From CAWKKW01 sp963850345 (GTDB lineage Bacteria > Acidobacteriota > Terriglobia > Terriglobales > Acidobacteriaceae), in assembly GCA_963850345.1 (NCBI GenBank), contig CAWKKW010000002.1, positions 1,085,979 through 1,149,978 of the forward strand: 64,000 nt of DNA, read 5' to 3'. This document shows, in pieces, positions 15,696 through 25,287 of this stretch (positions are counted from its first letter, which is position 1; each line of letters opens with the position of its first letter). A model generated the notes under the pieces. It saw only the letters and a program-made list of their open reading frames with translations, was not told the origin of the DNA and made no database searches. Made by a program: the position numbers and the translations under genes.

Positions 15696-15900
15696 TGGTG
15701 CCTCCAAATCGCTCTTTGGCAGTAAGCACGCCTCTAGCCATCTTTAAATGCGCGCATCGCTGAGAAGTAAAGGTACAAAAGGTGTATTCGGCAGTACCTC
15801 GACTCGTTCGGTGGCCGATTTTAGATTTGCATGTCCGCTATCGAACAAGGTCACGTGTTTTGTTTATCGCTACCGCGAACTCGAGAGCTAAACTTGACCC

Positions 15901-16512
15901 ATGACGCACCCTTCATGGGATGAGAGCTACGCCTCGGAACATCTGCCCTGGGACACCGGGCAACCAGAGCCACTGCTCGTCGAATTCGTCACTGCTGGAG
16001 GCGTCCAGCCATGTCCCACCCTTGAGATCGGGACGGGGACTGGTACGAATGCTATTTGGATGGCGGAGCGCGGTTTCGACGTACTCGGAGTCGACGTCTC
16101 GCCGCGAGCCGTCGAAAGAGCACGTGCAAAGACGGGGGAACGCGCTCTGCGCTGCCGTTTTGCTGCACTTGATTTTCTAGCCGAGCCTGCGCCCAACGGC
16201 CCCTTTCAGTTTGTCTTCGACCGCGGTTGCTTTCACGTCTTCGATACACCAGACGAACGGCAACGGTTCGCAGCGCAAGTCGCGGCCGCACTCGCGCCAG
16301 GCGGCTTGTGGCTGAGCTTCATCGGCAGCACGGAAGGTCCGCCACGTGAGTTCGGGCCGCCGCGCCGCTCGGCACGGGACATCACCCTCGCCATCGAACC
16401 CTTGCTGGAGATCATCGAGTTACGATCAGCCGAGTTCCGCGACCACGATTCCAGCGCCTGGTTCTGTCTCTCGCGCCAGCGCGCGACGCCAGCACAGCCC
16501 TCCACGGAGTGA
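15901..16512 (+). CDS. class I SAM-dependent methyltransferase
   Basis: A 203-residue protein with a Rossmann methyltransferase fold. Motif I 'LEIGTGTGTNAIWMAERG' binds S-adenosylmethionine, followed by 'VLGVDVSPRAVERAR' (acidic residue for ribose) and 'FVFDRGCFHVF' (post-motif, resembling thiopurine/tellurite methyltransferase relatives). N-terminal 'WDESYASEHLPWDTGQPEP' is typical of TehB/TPMT-like small-molecule methyltransferases. No Shine-Dalgarno is evident at the ATG. Convergent with the downstream esterase; substrate unknown. Confidence 0.88.
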   Translation: MTHPSWDESYASEHLPWDTGQPEPLLVEFVTAGGVQPCPTLEIGTGTGTNAIWMAERGFDVLGVDVSPRAVERARAKTGERALRCRFAALDFLAEPAPNGPFQFVFDRGCFHVFDTPDERQRFAAQVAAALAPGGLWLSFIGSTEGPPREFGPPRRSARDITLAIEPLLEIIELRSAEFRDHDSSAWFCLSRQRATPAQPSTE

Positions 16513-16544
16513 TACTGCGCTTTCACTTTAAATTCGCTGTTATC

Positions 16545-18071
16545 TCATTTGGACCGGTTTACAGCGCACCGGAAGCTATCGGCTTTTGACGAGTCACTTT
16601 TGCCATCCCAGTGCGCCGACTGCGGAAAGGGGCAGAGAGGGCGTTCGAATTGCGGCGTTCCGTTAGACTCATGAACCGCAAGGATTTTGTCTGGAGCCGC
16701 ATTACCAGTGACCCAGTGATCGAGCGATCCCAGAGCGTCAAACGTCGTTGCACCTGGCCCGCCTCCGCAATGCCCCATTCCTGGAATCATGAACAGGCGA
16801 ACTGAGTTTGCCGTTTCTGGGCCCAGGATGTTCCTCACCTTCTCGTAATAGACAATGGTGTCTTCTGGCGGCGTGACCGGATCGGCCCATCCGTGATAGA
16901 GCAGCAGCTTTCCACCGGCTCTCTGAAATGCGTGCAGGTCAGGATTTACGGCTTCAACAAAGGGCAGCTTTGCTCGCGCGCGGACTACCGCCATTGATGC
17001 GTCAAACGCGCGCAGATCGAAGGCAGTTCCGGCGAAAACCCAATCGCTCCAGAACTCCACACGAACGGGCTTCGCTGGCGACATCAAGTAGAGACCCCAC
17101 CCTGCTTCACTTCCACGCGACCATCCGGGGTAGATCGGCTTCCCTTTGGAGTCGCGCACCGGACCCTCATACAAGCGGCGGACCATGCTCACTTCAGGCG
17201 GTTTAAGGCATGTGCCGTTTTCAGTGCCTGCTTTGCATGCAAGATCGCCCGGATCGAAGGAGCATTTTCCAGGATCGCTGATGATTCCATCTGCCAGGCC
17301 GTCCTGCTTGTCGCATACTGCTACCACCGCGCTCGACAGGAAGGCCAGCTTCGCTGCAGGAAATGCGGGGCCATTCACAGGGTGCGTTACGAGCCAGCTT
17401 TCCACGAAATCGGCATTGAGAAGGATGCGGTCATTTCCCGGATCACCGGCCACTATGCCGTCGAAGTCCTGGGGATAGCGTTGCGCCTCGCTGAGCGCCT
17501 GCTGTCCGCCAGTAGAACAACCTGCGAAGTAAGCGTGTGCCGGAGTCTTCCCGTAGAAGGCTGAGATGATCGTCTTCGCGTCCTCCGCGAGCACGTGCGT
17601 GCTGCGATAGGCCCAGTCGCGAATTCGCTCCGGGTGTCCCGTGCCAAAAGAGAGGCCATCGCCCTGGTGCCCGGTATCCGAGCCTGCCACAACGAACCCC
17701 CGCTGCAACCCCTCACCCATCTGTCGATACGAGAGTGCGCTGGAGTACCCGCCGTTTCCCGTGCCGAGCAATTTGCCGTTCCACTCGGCTGGATCAGGCA
17801 GCCATATCTCGGAAGTGACGGCGCTGTCGGGGCTGGTTGTCGTGGAAACCCGCACCGAACAATGCGCGGGCAACATCAAGGGCGCTGGATGGAACGAGCC
17901 CATCGCGCGCAGTTCGAAGTTGCCCGCTGGAACATACTCGGCGGCCAGCACGTGCGAGTTCGGAGTGCGTAAGGACCGCTGCCGCTCGCATGTCGCCTTT
18001 GCGTCATCGGCGTGTGCGGCCACGCTGCAAGCACCTAGAGCCGCGATAACTGCGAGGCGAAGAATATTCAT
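16545..18071 (-). CDS. tannase/feruloyl esterase family hydrolase
   Basis: A 508-residue secreted alpha/beta hydrolase (signal peptide 'LAVIAALGACSVAAHA'). 'AGCSTGGQQ' carries nucleophile S186 flanked by the cysteine pair motif of tannases; 'YHGWADPVTPPED' supplies the Asp and 'GMGHCGGG' the His and a cysteine. Cysteines in the lid ('SFDPGDLACKAGTENGTCLKPPE') bind calcium in relatives. It would hydrolyse gallate/ferulate-type or other aromatic esters outside the cytoplasm. Its ATG lies 4 nt after the stop of the AtuA-like gene, so it is the last gene of the CitMHS-AtuA operon. Confidence 0.88.
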   Translation of the reverse strand: MNILRLAVIAALGACSVAAHADDAKATCERQRSLRTPNSHVLAAEYVPAGNFELRAMGSFHPAPLMLPAHCSVRVSTTTSPDSAVTSEIWLPDPAEWNGKLLGTGNGGYSSALSYRQMGEGLQRGFVVAGSDTGHQGDGLSFGTGHPERIRDWAYRSTHVLAEDAKTIISAFYGKTPAHAYFAGCSTGGQQALSEAQRYPQDFDGIVAGDPGNDRILLNADFVESWLVTHPVNGPAFPAAKLAFLSSAVVAVCDKQDGLADGIISDPGKCSFDPGDLACKAGTENGTCLKPPEVSMVRRLYEGPVRDSKGKPIYPGWSRGSEAGWGLYLMSPAKPVRVEFWSDWVFAGTAFDLRAFDASMAVVRARAKLPFVEAVNPDLHAFQRAGGKLLLYHGWADPVTPPEDTIVYYEKVRNILGPETANSVRLFMIPGMGHCGGGPGATTFDALGSLDHWVTGNAAPDKILAVHESNGTPQFERPLCPFPQSAHWDGKSDSSKADSFRCAVNRSK

Positions 18072-18075
18072 GCTG

Positions 18076-18375
18076 CTAGATCTCCAGTGAAAGCATGAGC
18101 GAACTCAGGCTCTTACCATGAGCGTCGAGACGCAGTGAGCGCGTGACGCTATCGGCGGGACGGCGGTACAGAACGAAGTTGAGGGCGCACAGGTTCGGAA
18201 CGCAATATCGGACGACGGGCGCGGCAATGTGCTCGCGAAACAGTTCTGTCACGCGACCTTCGGTGACTCGCTCGACGAGTGTCGGGTAATCTTCATCCTG
18301 ATACGCAATCACGGAGATATTCACCAGGTTCCCCTTATCGCCCGCGCGCGAATGTGCGATTGTCCTGAGCTCCAT
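18076..18375 (-). CDS. AtuA-like small ferredoxin-fold protein
   Basis: A 99-residue protein matching the AtuA-related ferredoxin-fold family that in some organisms is fused to AtuA: 'LRTIAHSRAGDKGNLVNISVIAYQ' is the family signature, followed by 'RYCVPNLCALNFVLYRR'. It probably forms a complex with the neighbouring AtuA protein; the stop of AtuA and this start are adjacent. Function unknown beyond association with acyclic terpene/branched acid catabolism. Confidence 0.85.
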   Translation of the reverse strand: MELRTIAHSRAGDKGNLVNISVIAYQDEDYPTLVERVTEGRVTELFREHIAAPVVRYCVPNLCALNFVLYRRPADSVTRSLRLDAHGKSLSSLMLSLEI

Positions 18376-19692
18376 TTAGGCCTCCTCGATGGAGAAGCGT
18401 GTCGTGACAGCTTCTCGCGGAATGAGGGCCGGCACGATGGCAATATTTTCCCGCACCGAAAAGGTCACTCCGGCTCCTGCCGCCGGCCCGTTCAGGTACA
18501 GGCTCTCCACTTCACGGGTAAGACGATCAGCATCAGCCCTGTTCGCGAAACGAGCCGCGGTTCGAAGCCGTACCTCATACGGCGCCGGCCACTCCTTCGG
18601 AGTTCCATGCATGGCCGTCAAGCCTATGAAGTCAAACCGCAGGCCGTCCGGGGCGCTCGAAGCCAACCGCTTTTCCAGAACACTCCGGGCTAGCTCCGCA
18701 CGCGCCAGTGCACCCGGCCCGGCGTAAGAGATTTGCCCTTCTGCGATCACTCCGTCATCCACCCCGATGGAGACTTTGTAATCGCTCGGCCGGGCGTTCC
18801 CGCTTCCACCAGAAACACGCATGCGGTCGGGCTCGTGCAGTTCAAAGCGAATGCCAGTAAAGTCCGCCGTCACGTCCGGAGTCACATACGAGGAAGGATC
18901 CAAAACCTCGTAGAGAATCTGCTCGCGGCAGGTCTGCAGGGTGATCTTGCCTCCTGATCCGCCAACTTTGCTTAGAACGGCAGAACCATCTTCGACGACC
19001 TCTGCCAACGGAAAGCCAAGGCGGTCGAGATCCGGAACGTCTTTGTATCCAGGGTCTGCAAAGTAGCCGCCAGTAAGTTGTCCGGCACATTCCAACAGGT
19101 GGCCGATTGCAGTGCCCTGGCCCAGCAGATCCCATGCAGCATGGTTCCAGCCCAATGAATGTATCAGTGCGCCCAGGAACAACGAAGGATCTGCCACTCT
19201 CCCCGTCAAGACGATGTCTGCGCCACGGTCGAGAGCCCCAGCCACAGTATCGGCTCCCAGGTATGCATTCGCGGATACATAGGTAGCAGGATCAGGCAAA
19301 GGTTCATCGTCGAACGGCTTGAACGCGTGTCTGTGACTAAGAACGTCATCGCCATCCACGCAGGCAACTCGCAATCCGTGCAGATTCATGTTCCGGGCGA
19401 TCTCGAGAGTTTTTTGCGCGGCTGCTCGCGGATTGGCGGCACCCATGTTGCTGATGATGCGAGTTCCATTCCGTCGGCATGCCGGCAGCACGGCACGCAT
19501 GCGATCGGCAAGCAACGGGTCATATCCCGCACTCGGATCGTCCCGCTTACGCAGGTGGCTGAGGGCGATCGTTCTTTCGGCAAGGCATTCAAATACGAGG
19601 AAGTCGACCCTTCCCAATTCGGCAAGTTCGACAGCAGGGTCAATGCGGTCAGCGGAGAACCCCGCTCCTGCGCCAATCCTTACAGTTTTCAT
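18376..19692 (-). CDS. AtuA family protein (DUF1446)
   Basis: A 438-residue cytoplasmic protein of the DUF1446/AtuA family. Key segments: 'VRIGAGAGFSADRIDPAVEL', 'DFLVFECLAERTIALSHLRK', 'IISNMGAANPRAAA' and 'VLTGRVADPSLFLGAL'. AtuA is needed for acyclic terpene (citronellol/geraniol) use in Pseudomonas, but the reaction is unsettled. It sits directly before the small ferredoxin-fold partner and after a CitMHS transporter, so in this organism it more likely serves a carboxylated substrate; no geranyl-CoA carboxylase genes are nearby. Confidence 0.87.
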   Translation of the reverse strand: MKTVRIGAGAGFSADRIDPAVELAELGRVDFLVFECLAERTIALSHLRKRDDPSAGYDPLLADRMRAVLPACRRNGTRIISNMGAANPRAAAQKTLEIARNMNLHGLRVACVDGDDVLSHRHAFKPFDDEPLPDPATYVSANAYLGADTVAGALDRGADIVLTGRVADPSLFLGALIHSLGWNHAAWDLLGQGTAIGHLLECAGQLTGGYFADPGYKDVPDLDRLGFPLAEVVEDGSAVLSKVGGSGGKITLQTCREQILYEVLDPSSYVTPDVTADFTGIRFELHEPDRMRVSGGSGNARPSDYKVSIGVDDGVIAEGQISYAGPGALARAELARSVLEKRLASSAPDGLRFDFIGLTAMHGTPKEWPAPYEVRLRTAARFANRADADRLTREVESLYLNGPAAGAGVTFSVRENIAIVPALIPREAVTTRFSIEEA

Positions 19693-19798
19693 CTGCGCTC
19701 TCCGCGGCAGGAAGTCCTGCGTGCCATCGTATTTGCTACTTTCACAGGTACGAATGCCATCATCCTGGTTGGCAATCCTGCCGACTTGTTGCGTGGAG

Positions 19799-21097
19799 TC
19801 ATAGTGGGATCACGTGAAAGAGCACGGCAGCAATGGTCATGACAACGGAAGCTCCGAACAGGAACGGTCCTGCGAACCGTTGGTGTGTGCTCAACTCGAT
19901 CTCGCTGAGGCCAGTGACGAGAAAGGTAGCCGGCGTGAGCGGACTTACAGGAAACCCCGTCGTCATCTGCCCCAGCAGCGCGGCTTGCGCAACGCTGGAT
20001 GGCGGAAGTCCAAAGCCTTGAACGGCAGCGGCAAGCACTGGCAACACTCCGAAGTAAAAAGAATCAGGATCGAATAGCAAGCTGAGAGGCATCGCCACCA
20101 GTCCGAGCATGACGGGAATATGCGCTCCCAATCCGGCGGGAATGTGGGCTATCGATGCACGAGCCATGGCGGCGAGCATGCCTGTGCCTTTGAGAATGCC
20201 CGTGAACACTCCAGCCGAGCAGAGAATCGCGCACATCGACAAGGCGGCTTTGGCGTGACGATCCAGCGCGGCGGCTTGTTCGCGCACGGTCGTGAAGTTC
20301 ATCAGCAGCGCGATCGTTGTACCGAGCATGAACGAGATTGCCGGCTCAACTTTGCCACTGATAACCAGGCCGAGTACTGTTACGGCGAGCATCAGATTTG
20401 CCAAGTAGCGGAGTCGTGAAGCAGGCCGGGTCTCGGCTCGCGACGCCGCCTCCAATCCGGGTGCAGAAGCAATCTCGGATACCGTCCGGCGGATGCGTTG
20501 CTTCTCCCTGTGACCGAGAAAGATGGCTACTGCAAAGACATAACCCAAGCCAATAATCTGAACCGGAATGAGCGGCTTGAAAAGTGCCAGCGGGCTGGTA
20601 TGCAGTGCGCTGGCGGCGCGGAGCGTCGGCCCTGTCCAGGGCAGGAAATTCACACCGGCGGCCAGCGAGACGGCGCAGGCGAGTACCCTGCGATCCATGC
20701 CGAGTTCCTGATACAGCGGAAGCAGCGTCGGGATGGCAACTAAGAATACGACTGCACCCGATCCGTCGAGGTGAAGCAGCAAGGCAAGCAGGGCCGTACC
20801 AGGAACAATCAACATCGGATTCTTGCCTATGAATCGAAGAAGCACCCTGACAAACGGTTCAATCGTCCCCGCATCCGTCAGGACACCGAAGAAGAGAATG
20901 GCGAACAAGAACATCGCTACCACGGGCGCGATCGAAACCAGCCCTGCGAGAGCGAACTGGCCCGTCTTCAGACCGAAGCCCCCGGCCAGTGAAGCTGCGA
21001 CCGGGAACAGAAAAAGAGCAATCAACGGCGAAACGCGGCGGCTCGCGATGGCCACAATCATGCCGAGTATGGTGATTAGACCCCAGATAGCCAGCAT
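19799..21097 (-). CDS. CitMHS-family carboxylate transporter
   Basis: About 432 residues and some 12 predicted transmembrane helices, e.g. 'LIALFLFPVAASLAGGFG' and 'AMFLFAILFFGVLTDAG'. The segments 'GGVNFLPWTGPTLRAA'-like (here 'AGVNFLPWTGPTLRAASAL') and 'ATFLVTGLSEIELSTHQRF' match the CitMHS (citrate-Mg2+:H+) symporter family. I prefer the ATG at 21097, where the first helix starts; the frame opens at a GTG at 21151. It heads a minus-strand operon with AtuA, the AtuA-like protein and the esterase, divergent from a LysR gene, and probably imports their substrate. Confidence 0.87.
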   Translation of the reverse strand: MLAIWGLITILGMIVAIASRRVSPLIALFLFPVAASLAGGFGLKTGQFALAGLVSIAPVVAMFLFAILFFGVLTDAGTIEPFVRVLLRFIGKNPMLIVPGTALLALLLHLDGSGAVVFLVAIPTLLPLYQELGMDRRVLACAVSLAAGVNFLPWTGPTLRAASALHTSPLALFKPLIPVQIIGLGYVFAVAIFLGHREKQRIRRTVSEIASAPGLEAASRAETRPASRLRYLANLMLAVTVLGLVISGKVEPAISFMLGTTIALLMNFTTVREQAAALDRHAKAALSMCAILCSAGVFTGILKGTGMLAAMARASIAHIPAGLGAHIPVMLGLVAMPLSLLFDPDSFYFGVLPVLAAAVQGFGLPPSSVAQAALLGQMTTGFPVSPLTPATFLVTGLSEIELSTHQRFAGPFLFGASVVMTIAAVLFHVIPL

Positions 21098-21202
21098 GCT
21101 CAGCGCTCGGTGATGCCGCCCTTTCGCAAATGAGGCGAGTATATTGACCACTGAGGCAATCTGTACATTGCATAAATGTGATGGCTATAATCTGGATCCG
21201 CG

Positions 21203-22129
21203 ATGATCCACGAGCTTCGTCACATCCGTGCGTTCCTGAAGATTGCGGAAACGCGCAACTTTACCCGCGCCGCGAACGATCTCCATGTCTCCCAATCCGC
21301 GCTGACGGTGCAAATACAACAGCTCGAGGAAAGCCTGGGCATTCAACTCTTCGATAGAGGCAAACGCGGGGTAACACTCACGGCCGCGGGAAAAGATGTT
21401 TTTGGCCCTTTGCAACGGCTGTTCAATGATGCGCAGACCATCGTGGATCATGCACGCGAACTCAGCTCCGCATCCACCGGCTTTGTCACCATCGCTGCTC
21501 TCCCCACTGTCTGCGCGGGCGTGCTTCCGGAACTGGTGCGTAGTTTCATAGAGACTTATCCGGGGATTCGCGTGCAGATCACCGACGTGATCGCGGAGCG
21601 CGTTCGCGAAGCCGTTCTCAAACGTGAGGTAGATTTCGGCATCGGGACACAACATGGCCGAGTTGCCGAGCTTCGAGCGACTCCCCTGTTTCAGGACCGC
21701 CTGGTGCTTTTCGCTCCCAAGAGCCATCCGTTGTCAGCAAAGCCAAAGGTCGCGCTGCGCGAAGCCGCCGCTTTTGACCTGATTTTGCCGAGTCGCAGCA
21801 GCAGTGTTCGAGAAGCAGTGGAGGCCATAGCGCACCGCGAGCGACTCGTCCTCAATACGCGGTACGAAACGAATTTTATGCCGACCGCGCTCGCTTTCGT
21901 TCGAGCCGGCCTCGGAGTGGCAATTTTGCCTGAGTCCGCAGCCGGTTCCGAAACCGCTGAGTTCCTCAGGATTCCGCTGAACAACCGGTCTTCCACGCGC
22001 CAGATCGAGCTCCTCCAAAGAAAGGGCTCAACTCTTTCGCCGGCCGCCGAAAGCCTTGCACAACATCTCCTGCACAGCTTCCTTCTAAAGACGAGCGAGC
22101 GATCCAGCCGACAACGTAGAAGAGGCTGA
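21203..22129 (+). CDS. LysR-family transcriptional regulator
   Basis: A 308-residue LysR protein. The N-terminal winged helix-turn-helix 'FTRAANDLHVSQSALTVQIQQLEESLG' is canonical and followed by the substrate-binding domain ('VDFGIGTQHGRVAEL', 'AFVRAGLGVAILPES'). It is divergent from the CitMHS operon with about 105 bp between the starts, the usual arrangement for LysR regulation; an imperfect dyad CATTGCATAAATG lies at 21167-21179. The effector is probably the transported carboxylate or a product. Confidence 0.93.
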   Translation: MIHELRHIRAFLKIAETRNFTRAANDLHVSQSALTVQIQQLEESLGIQLFDRGKRGVTLTAAGKDVFGPLQRLFNDAQTIVDHARELSSASTGFVTIAALPTVCAGVLPELVRSFIETYPGIRVQITDVIAERVREAVLKREVDFGIGTQHGRVAELRATPLFQDRLVLFAPKSHPLSAKPKVALREAAAFDLILPSRSSSVREAVEAIAHRERLVLNTRYETNFMPTALAFVRAGLGVAILPESAAGSETAEFLRIPLNNRSSTRQIELLQRKGSTLSPAAESLAQHLLHSFLLKTSERSSRQRRRG

Positions 22130-22239
22130 AAGCGCCATCGGCTTATACGATTGATCTGTTCGGATCAATGAATTGTACACATACTCCCGCGCGCTGTTAT
22201 ATTCGCGTGCGTTGGACGAATAACGTCCGGAGGATGTAG

Positions 22240-23847
22240 ATGGATTTGTTTAGGAAGGTCGCTTTAGCGGCGATTGCTGCTTTGGTTGTGCCGCAGATGT
22301 TTTCGCAGGCCGGAGTGGTCAGCACGGAATCAGGCAAGCTCGAAGGCGCAACCCAGGGTCAAGTGGAATCGTTCAAAGGCGTGCCCTTTGCCGCGCCTCC
22401 AGTTGGAGATCTGCGCTGGCGCGCTCCACAACCGGCCCAGGCCTGGTCTGATGTTCGGAAGGCCGACGCATATTCAGCGGACTGCATGCAGGTGCCCTTT
22501 CCGAGTGACGCGGCTCCATTGGGGACCAAGCCGGCCGAGGATTGTCTCTACCTGAACGTGTGGCGTCCCGCAGGAACTAAAGCTGACGCGAAATTACCCG
22601 TCATGTTCTGGATCTATGGCGGCGGATTTGTGAATGGCGGCAGTTCGCCGGCGGTGTATGACGGCAGCAAATTCGCCGAGAAGGGCATAGCGTTCGTCAG
22701 CGCCAACTATCGCCTCGGCCGCTTCGGCTTCTTTGCCTTTCCTGAACTGACCAAAGAGAATGCGGACGGCATGGTCGGCAATTACGGCTTCATGGACCAG
22801 ATTGCTGCATTGAAGTGGGTGCAGAAGAACATCGGCGCGTTCGGTGGAGACTCCTCGAACGTCACCGTATTCGGAGAGTCTGCCGGTGGGTTCTCAGTGA
22901 GCATGTTGCTTACCACCCCGTTGAGTAAGGGTCTGTTTTCGAAAGCAATCATCGAGTCCGGCGGAGGCCGTACCAACCTGGGTGGTCAGCGTTATCTCAA
23001 CACGGAGCTACCGAACGGACCTGCCTCGGCCGAATCTGTCGGAATCGAGTTCGCCCACAGCGTTGGCGTTGAAGGGACGGACAAAGACGCCCTGGAACAG
23101 TTGCGTCGTCTTTCCGCGGAAAAGGTGCTCGGCAATCTCAACATGGCAACCATGAGTCAGCCCGGCTACGCAGGTCCCATGATCGATGGGCACGTGGTGG
23201 TATCGGACCCTCAATCCGTGTACCTCTCCGGTGCAGGATGGCATGTGCCTATCATGATCGGCACAAACAGCCTGGATATTGGATTCGGCTTCGCTCCTGA
23301 CAAAGCGGCACTGTTTGCGCCGTTTGGTGCCAATCGCGAGAAGGCGATGCAGGCCTACGATCCCTCTGGGAATGAAGATTTACGCGCTGTGCAATACCGG
23401 GTATCGATGGATCGCTTTATGACTGAACCAGCGCGTTTTGTCGCGAGCGTCTTCGCTTCAGAAGGCCTGCCTGCTTACGAGTACCGCTTTTCGTACGTCG
23501 CGAAAAGCATGCGTAGCAAGTGGCCTGGCGCTCCACATGCGACTGAGATTCCGTACGTCTTCGACACAGTTCAGGCGAAGTATGGAAACGAGCTTGCGCC
23601 CGAGGACGAGAAGATCGCTCAGGCGGTGCTCAATTATTGGGCGGCATTCGCTAAGACCGGTGACCCGAGCACTGGCAACACGCCCGCTTGGCCGAAATTC
23701 ACACCGGCAACAGACATGATGATGAATTTCACGGAGAAGGGTCCAGTAGCCGGACCGGATCCGTGGAAAGCCAGGTTGGATGTGACGTCGGCATACGTAT
23801 CGAGTTCCGCCCCTCCACCTGCGCCGAAACTTCCTTCGCGCCCCTAA
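22240..23847 (+). CDS. secreted type B carboxylesterase
   Basis: A 535-residue carboxylesterase (signal peptide 'VALAAIAALVVPQMFSQAG'). 'EDCLYLNVWRP' and 'VTVFGESAGGFSVSMLL' are family signatures, with S214 as nucleophile; 'PHATEIPYVF' holds the catalytic His and the oxyanion hole is 'IYGGGFVNGG'. It would hydrolyse carboxylic esters in the periplasm or outside. GGAGG at 22231-22235 supports the start. It follows LysR by 110 bp on the same strand and may belong to the same ester-catabolism block. Confidence 0.92.
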   Translation: MDLFRKVALAAIAALVVPQMFSQAGVVSTESGKLEGATQGQVESFKGVPFAAPPVGDLRWRAPQPAQAWSDVRKADAYSADCMQVPFPSDAAPLGTKPAEDCLYLNVWRPAGTKADAKLPVMFWIYGGGFVNGGSSPAVYDGSKFAEKGIAFVSANYRLGRFGFFAFPELTKENADGMVGNYGFMDQIAALKWVQKNIGAFGGDSSNVTVFGESAGGFSVSMLLTTPLSKGLFSKAIIESGGGRTNLGGQRYLNTELPNGPASAESVGIEFAHSVGVEGTDKDALEQLRRLSAEKVLGNLNMATMSQPGYAGPMIDGHVVVSDPQSVYLSGAGWHVPIMIGTNSLDIGFGFAPDKAALFAPFGANREKAMQAYDPSGNEDLRAVQYRVSMDRFMTEPARFVASVFASEGLPAYEYRFSYVAKSMRSKWPGAPHATEIPYVFDTVQAKYGNELAPEDEKIAQAVLNYWAAFAKTGDPSTGNTPAWPKFTPATDMMMNFTEKGPVAGPDPWKARLDVTSAYVSSSAPPPAPKLPSRP

Positions 23848-23866
23848 CCAGACTGTCGATCCTGAG

Positions 23867-23890
23867 ACGGCTGCGCCTTGGCGCAGCCGT
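23867..23890. terminator. strong hairpin after the carboxylesterase
   Basis: ACGGCTGCGCC and its complement separated by TT: an 11-bp GC-rich stem 19 nt after the esterase stop. No U-tract follows (TTCGTACTTG). The remaining bases to 24211 hold no recognisable gene. Confidence 0.55.
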
Positions 23891-24211
23891 TCGTACTTGC
23901 AAGGCCGTCCCTCGGCAGCCCTGGGAAAGCGATAGCCACCTATGCCCTCAGCATTCGTAACAGGTGCGCGCGTCATAACTCCACTCATGGAACACCAGAT
24001 CGGAGTTGCGCCGGAAGGACGCGGGTGCACCCTCGCTCCACACGATTGCGTAGATCCTATTCAGAGCTGCGACATAGCCGCAGGCGGCGAGATCAACACA
24101 GAGGCATTCTGAAAGTCTTACCTTCGTGTTGCAAAATCTGTGAGTTTCCTCCTGCCAGTACAATGCTTGTGCGACGGTTTGGTTGTCGAGATAGCTTAAG
24201 AGGAGATGGCC

Positions 24212-25123
24212 GTGCGTGTCTTTGTAGCTGGGGCGACCGGAGCGATTGGCGAACCCTTGATAGCGGAGTTGTTGAAGCAGGGACACTCCGTAGTGGGAAT
24301 GACAACGAGCGAGGCGCGTGCAAAGGATTTGAAGAGCCAGGGCGCCGACGCTCTGATCGTGAACGCCTTCGATGCATCCGCGGTAGAGACCGCCTTGCGG
24401 AACTCGGAGGCGGAAGTAATCATCGATGAACTGACCTCGCTGCCGAAAGATCAGAGCGATATGGCGAAGTATGCAGCAGGCGATAGGAAGCTGAGGCTTG
24501 AGGGCGGAGGAAATCTGCTTCGTGCGGCGATTGCGAGCGGCGTCCAGCGCTATCTGCAACAATCGAGCGGCTTCTTTTTGAAGGCAGCGGAAGGGGCGCT
24601 GGCGGACGAATCGTCTCCCTTAGATGTGAACGCCAGCCCAGCTGTGGCTGCGAGCGCGCGAACTTATGCAGAACTGGAAGCCCGCCTCTTCAGCTCCGGT
24701 GCGATCGAGGCGGTGGCACTGCGATACGGTTTCTTTTATGGGCCGAAGACCTGGTACCATCCCGGCGAAGCGGCGGCAAACATGGCCATGCAGCGAAAGA
24801 GTCCCGTAGTAGGTAAGGGTGAAGGCAAATGGTCATTTGTGCATATCAACGACGCAGCGATCGCAACTGTGGCGGCGCTTACAGCCGAGCCTGGGGTCTA
24901 CAACATCGTGGACGATGACCCTTCGGCGCAAGCGGTATGGCTACCCGCGTTTGCTAAGTTCGTGGGTGCTCCGGAGCCCCCGCACATGAACGAGGCAGAA
25001 GCAACCGCAATTGCCGGTGAAGACGCAGTGTATTACGCGACCAAACTGAGCGGGGCGTCGAATGCTAAGGCGAAGCAAATTCTCGGGTGGAAGCCACGGC
25101 GGTTGGAGTGGTTGGACAGGTAG
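24212..25123 (+). CDS. NAD(P)-dependent extended SDR (epimerase-like)
   Basis: About 303 residues. 'VRVFVAGATGAIGEPLIAELL' is the dinucleotide-binding motif; 'RYLQQSSGFF' and 'ALRYGFFYGPKTWYHPG' are typical of extended/atypical SDR sugar epimerase-like proteins. AAGAGGAG directly abuts the ATG at 24206, so the GTG at 24212 (6-nt spacing) is the better start. Substrate unknown. Monocistronic on the plus strand; the next 150 bp are uninformative and lead into a pseudogene. Confidence 0.85.
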   Translation: MRVFVAGATGAIGEPLIAELLKQGHSVVGMTTSEARAKDLKSQGADALIVNAFDASAVETALRNSEAEVIIDELTSLPKDQSDMAKYAAGDRKLRLEGGGNLLRAAIASGVQRYLQQSSGFFLKAAEGALADESSPLDVNASPAVAASARTYAELEARLFSSGAIEAVALRYGFFYGPKTWYHPGEAAANMAMQRKSPVVGKGEGKWSFVHINDAAIATVAALTAEPGVYNIVDDDPSAQAVWLPAFAKFVGAPEPPHMNEAEATAIAGEDAVYYATKLSGASNAKAKQILGWKPRRLEWLDR

Positions 25124-25287
25124 GCCACTTGCAGCAAATGCTGGACTAGCTTGGATCGACTTGTAGATTTAAGCGCCGCGTGTTCTTTTGGCACAATTCC
25201 GGTGGGCTATAGCTATGGGATCACAAAGAGCACCTATAGTAGTTCACGATGAATCGATCCGGGAGATCGACTCAGTCATCTGTCCTC

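Noticed and set aside
21168..21191. TTGCAT ... TATAAT as a sigma70 promoter for lysR
   Set aside because: The gap between the boxes is only 12 nt, too short for a standard promoter; the TATAAT alone is not reported as a feature.
23948..24562. Minus-strand open frame of 204 codons beside the epimerase-like gene
   Set aside because: Half of it is antisense to the extended SDR; the remaining part has no start with a ribosome-binding site and no recognisable family.
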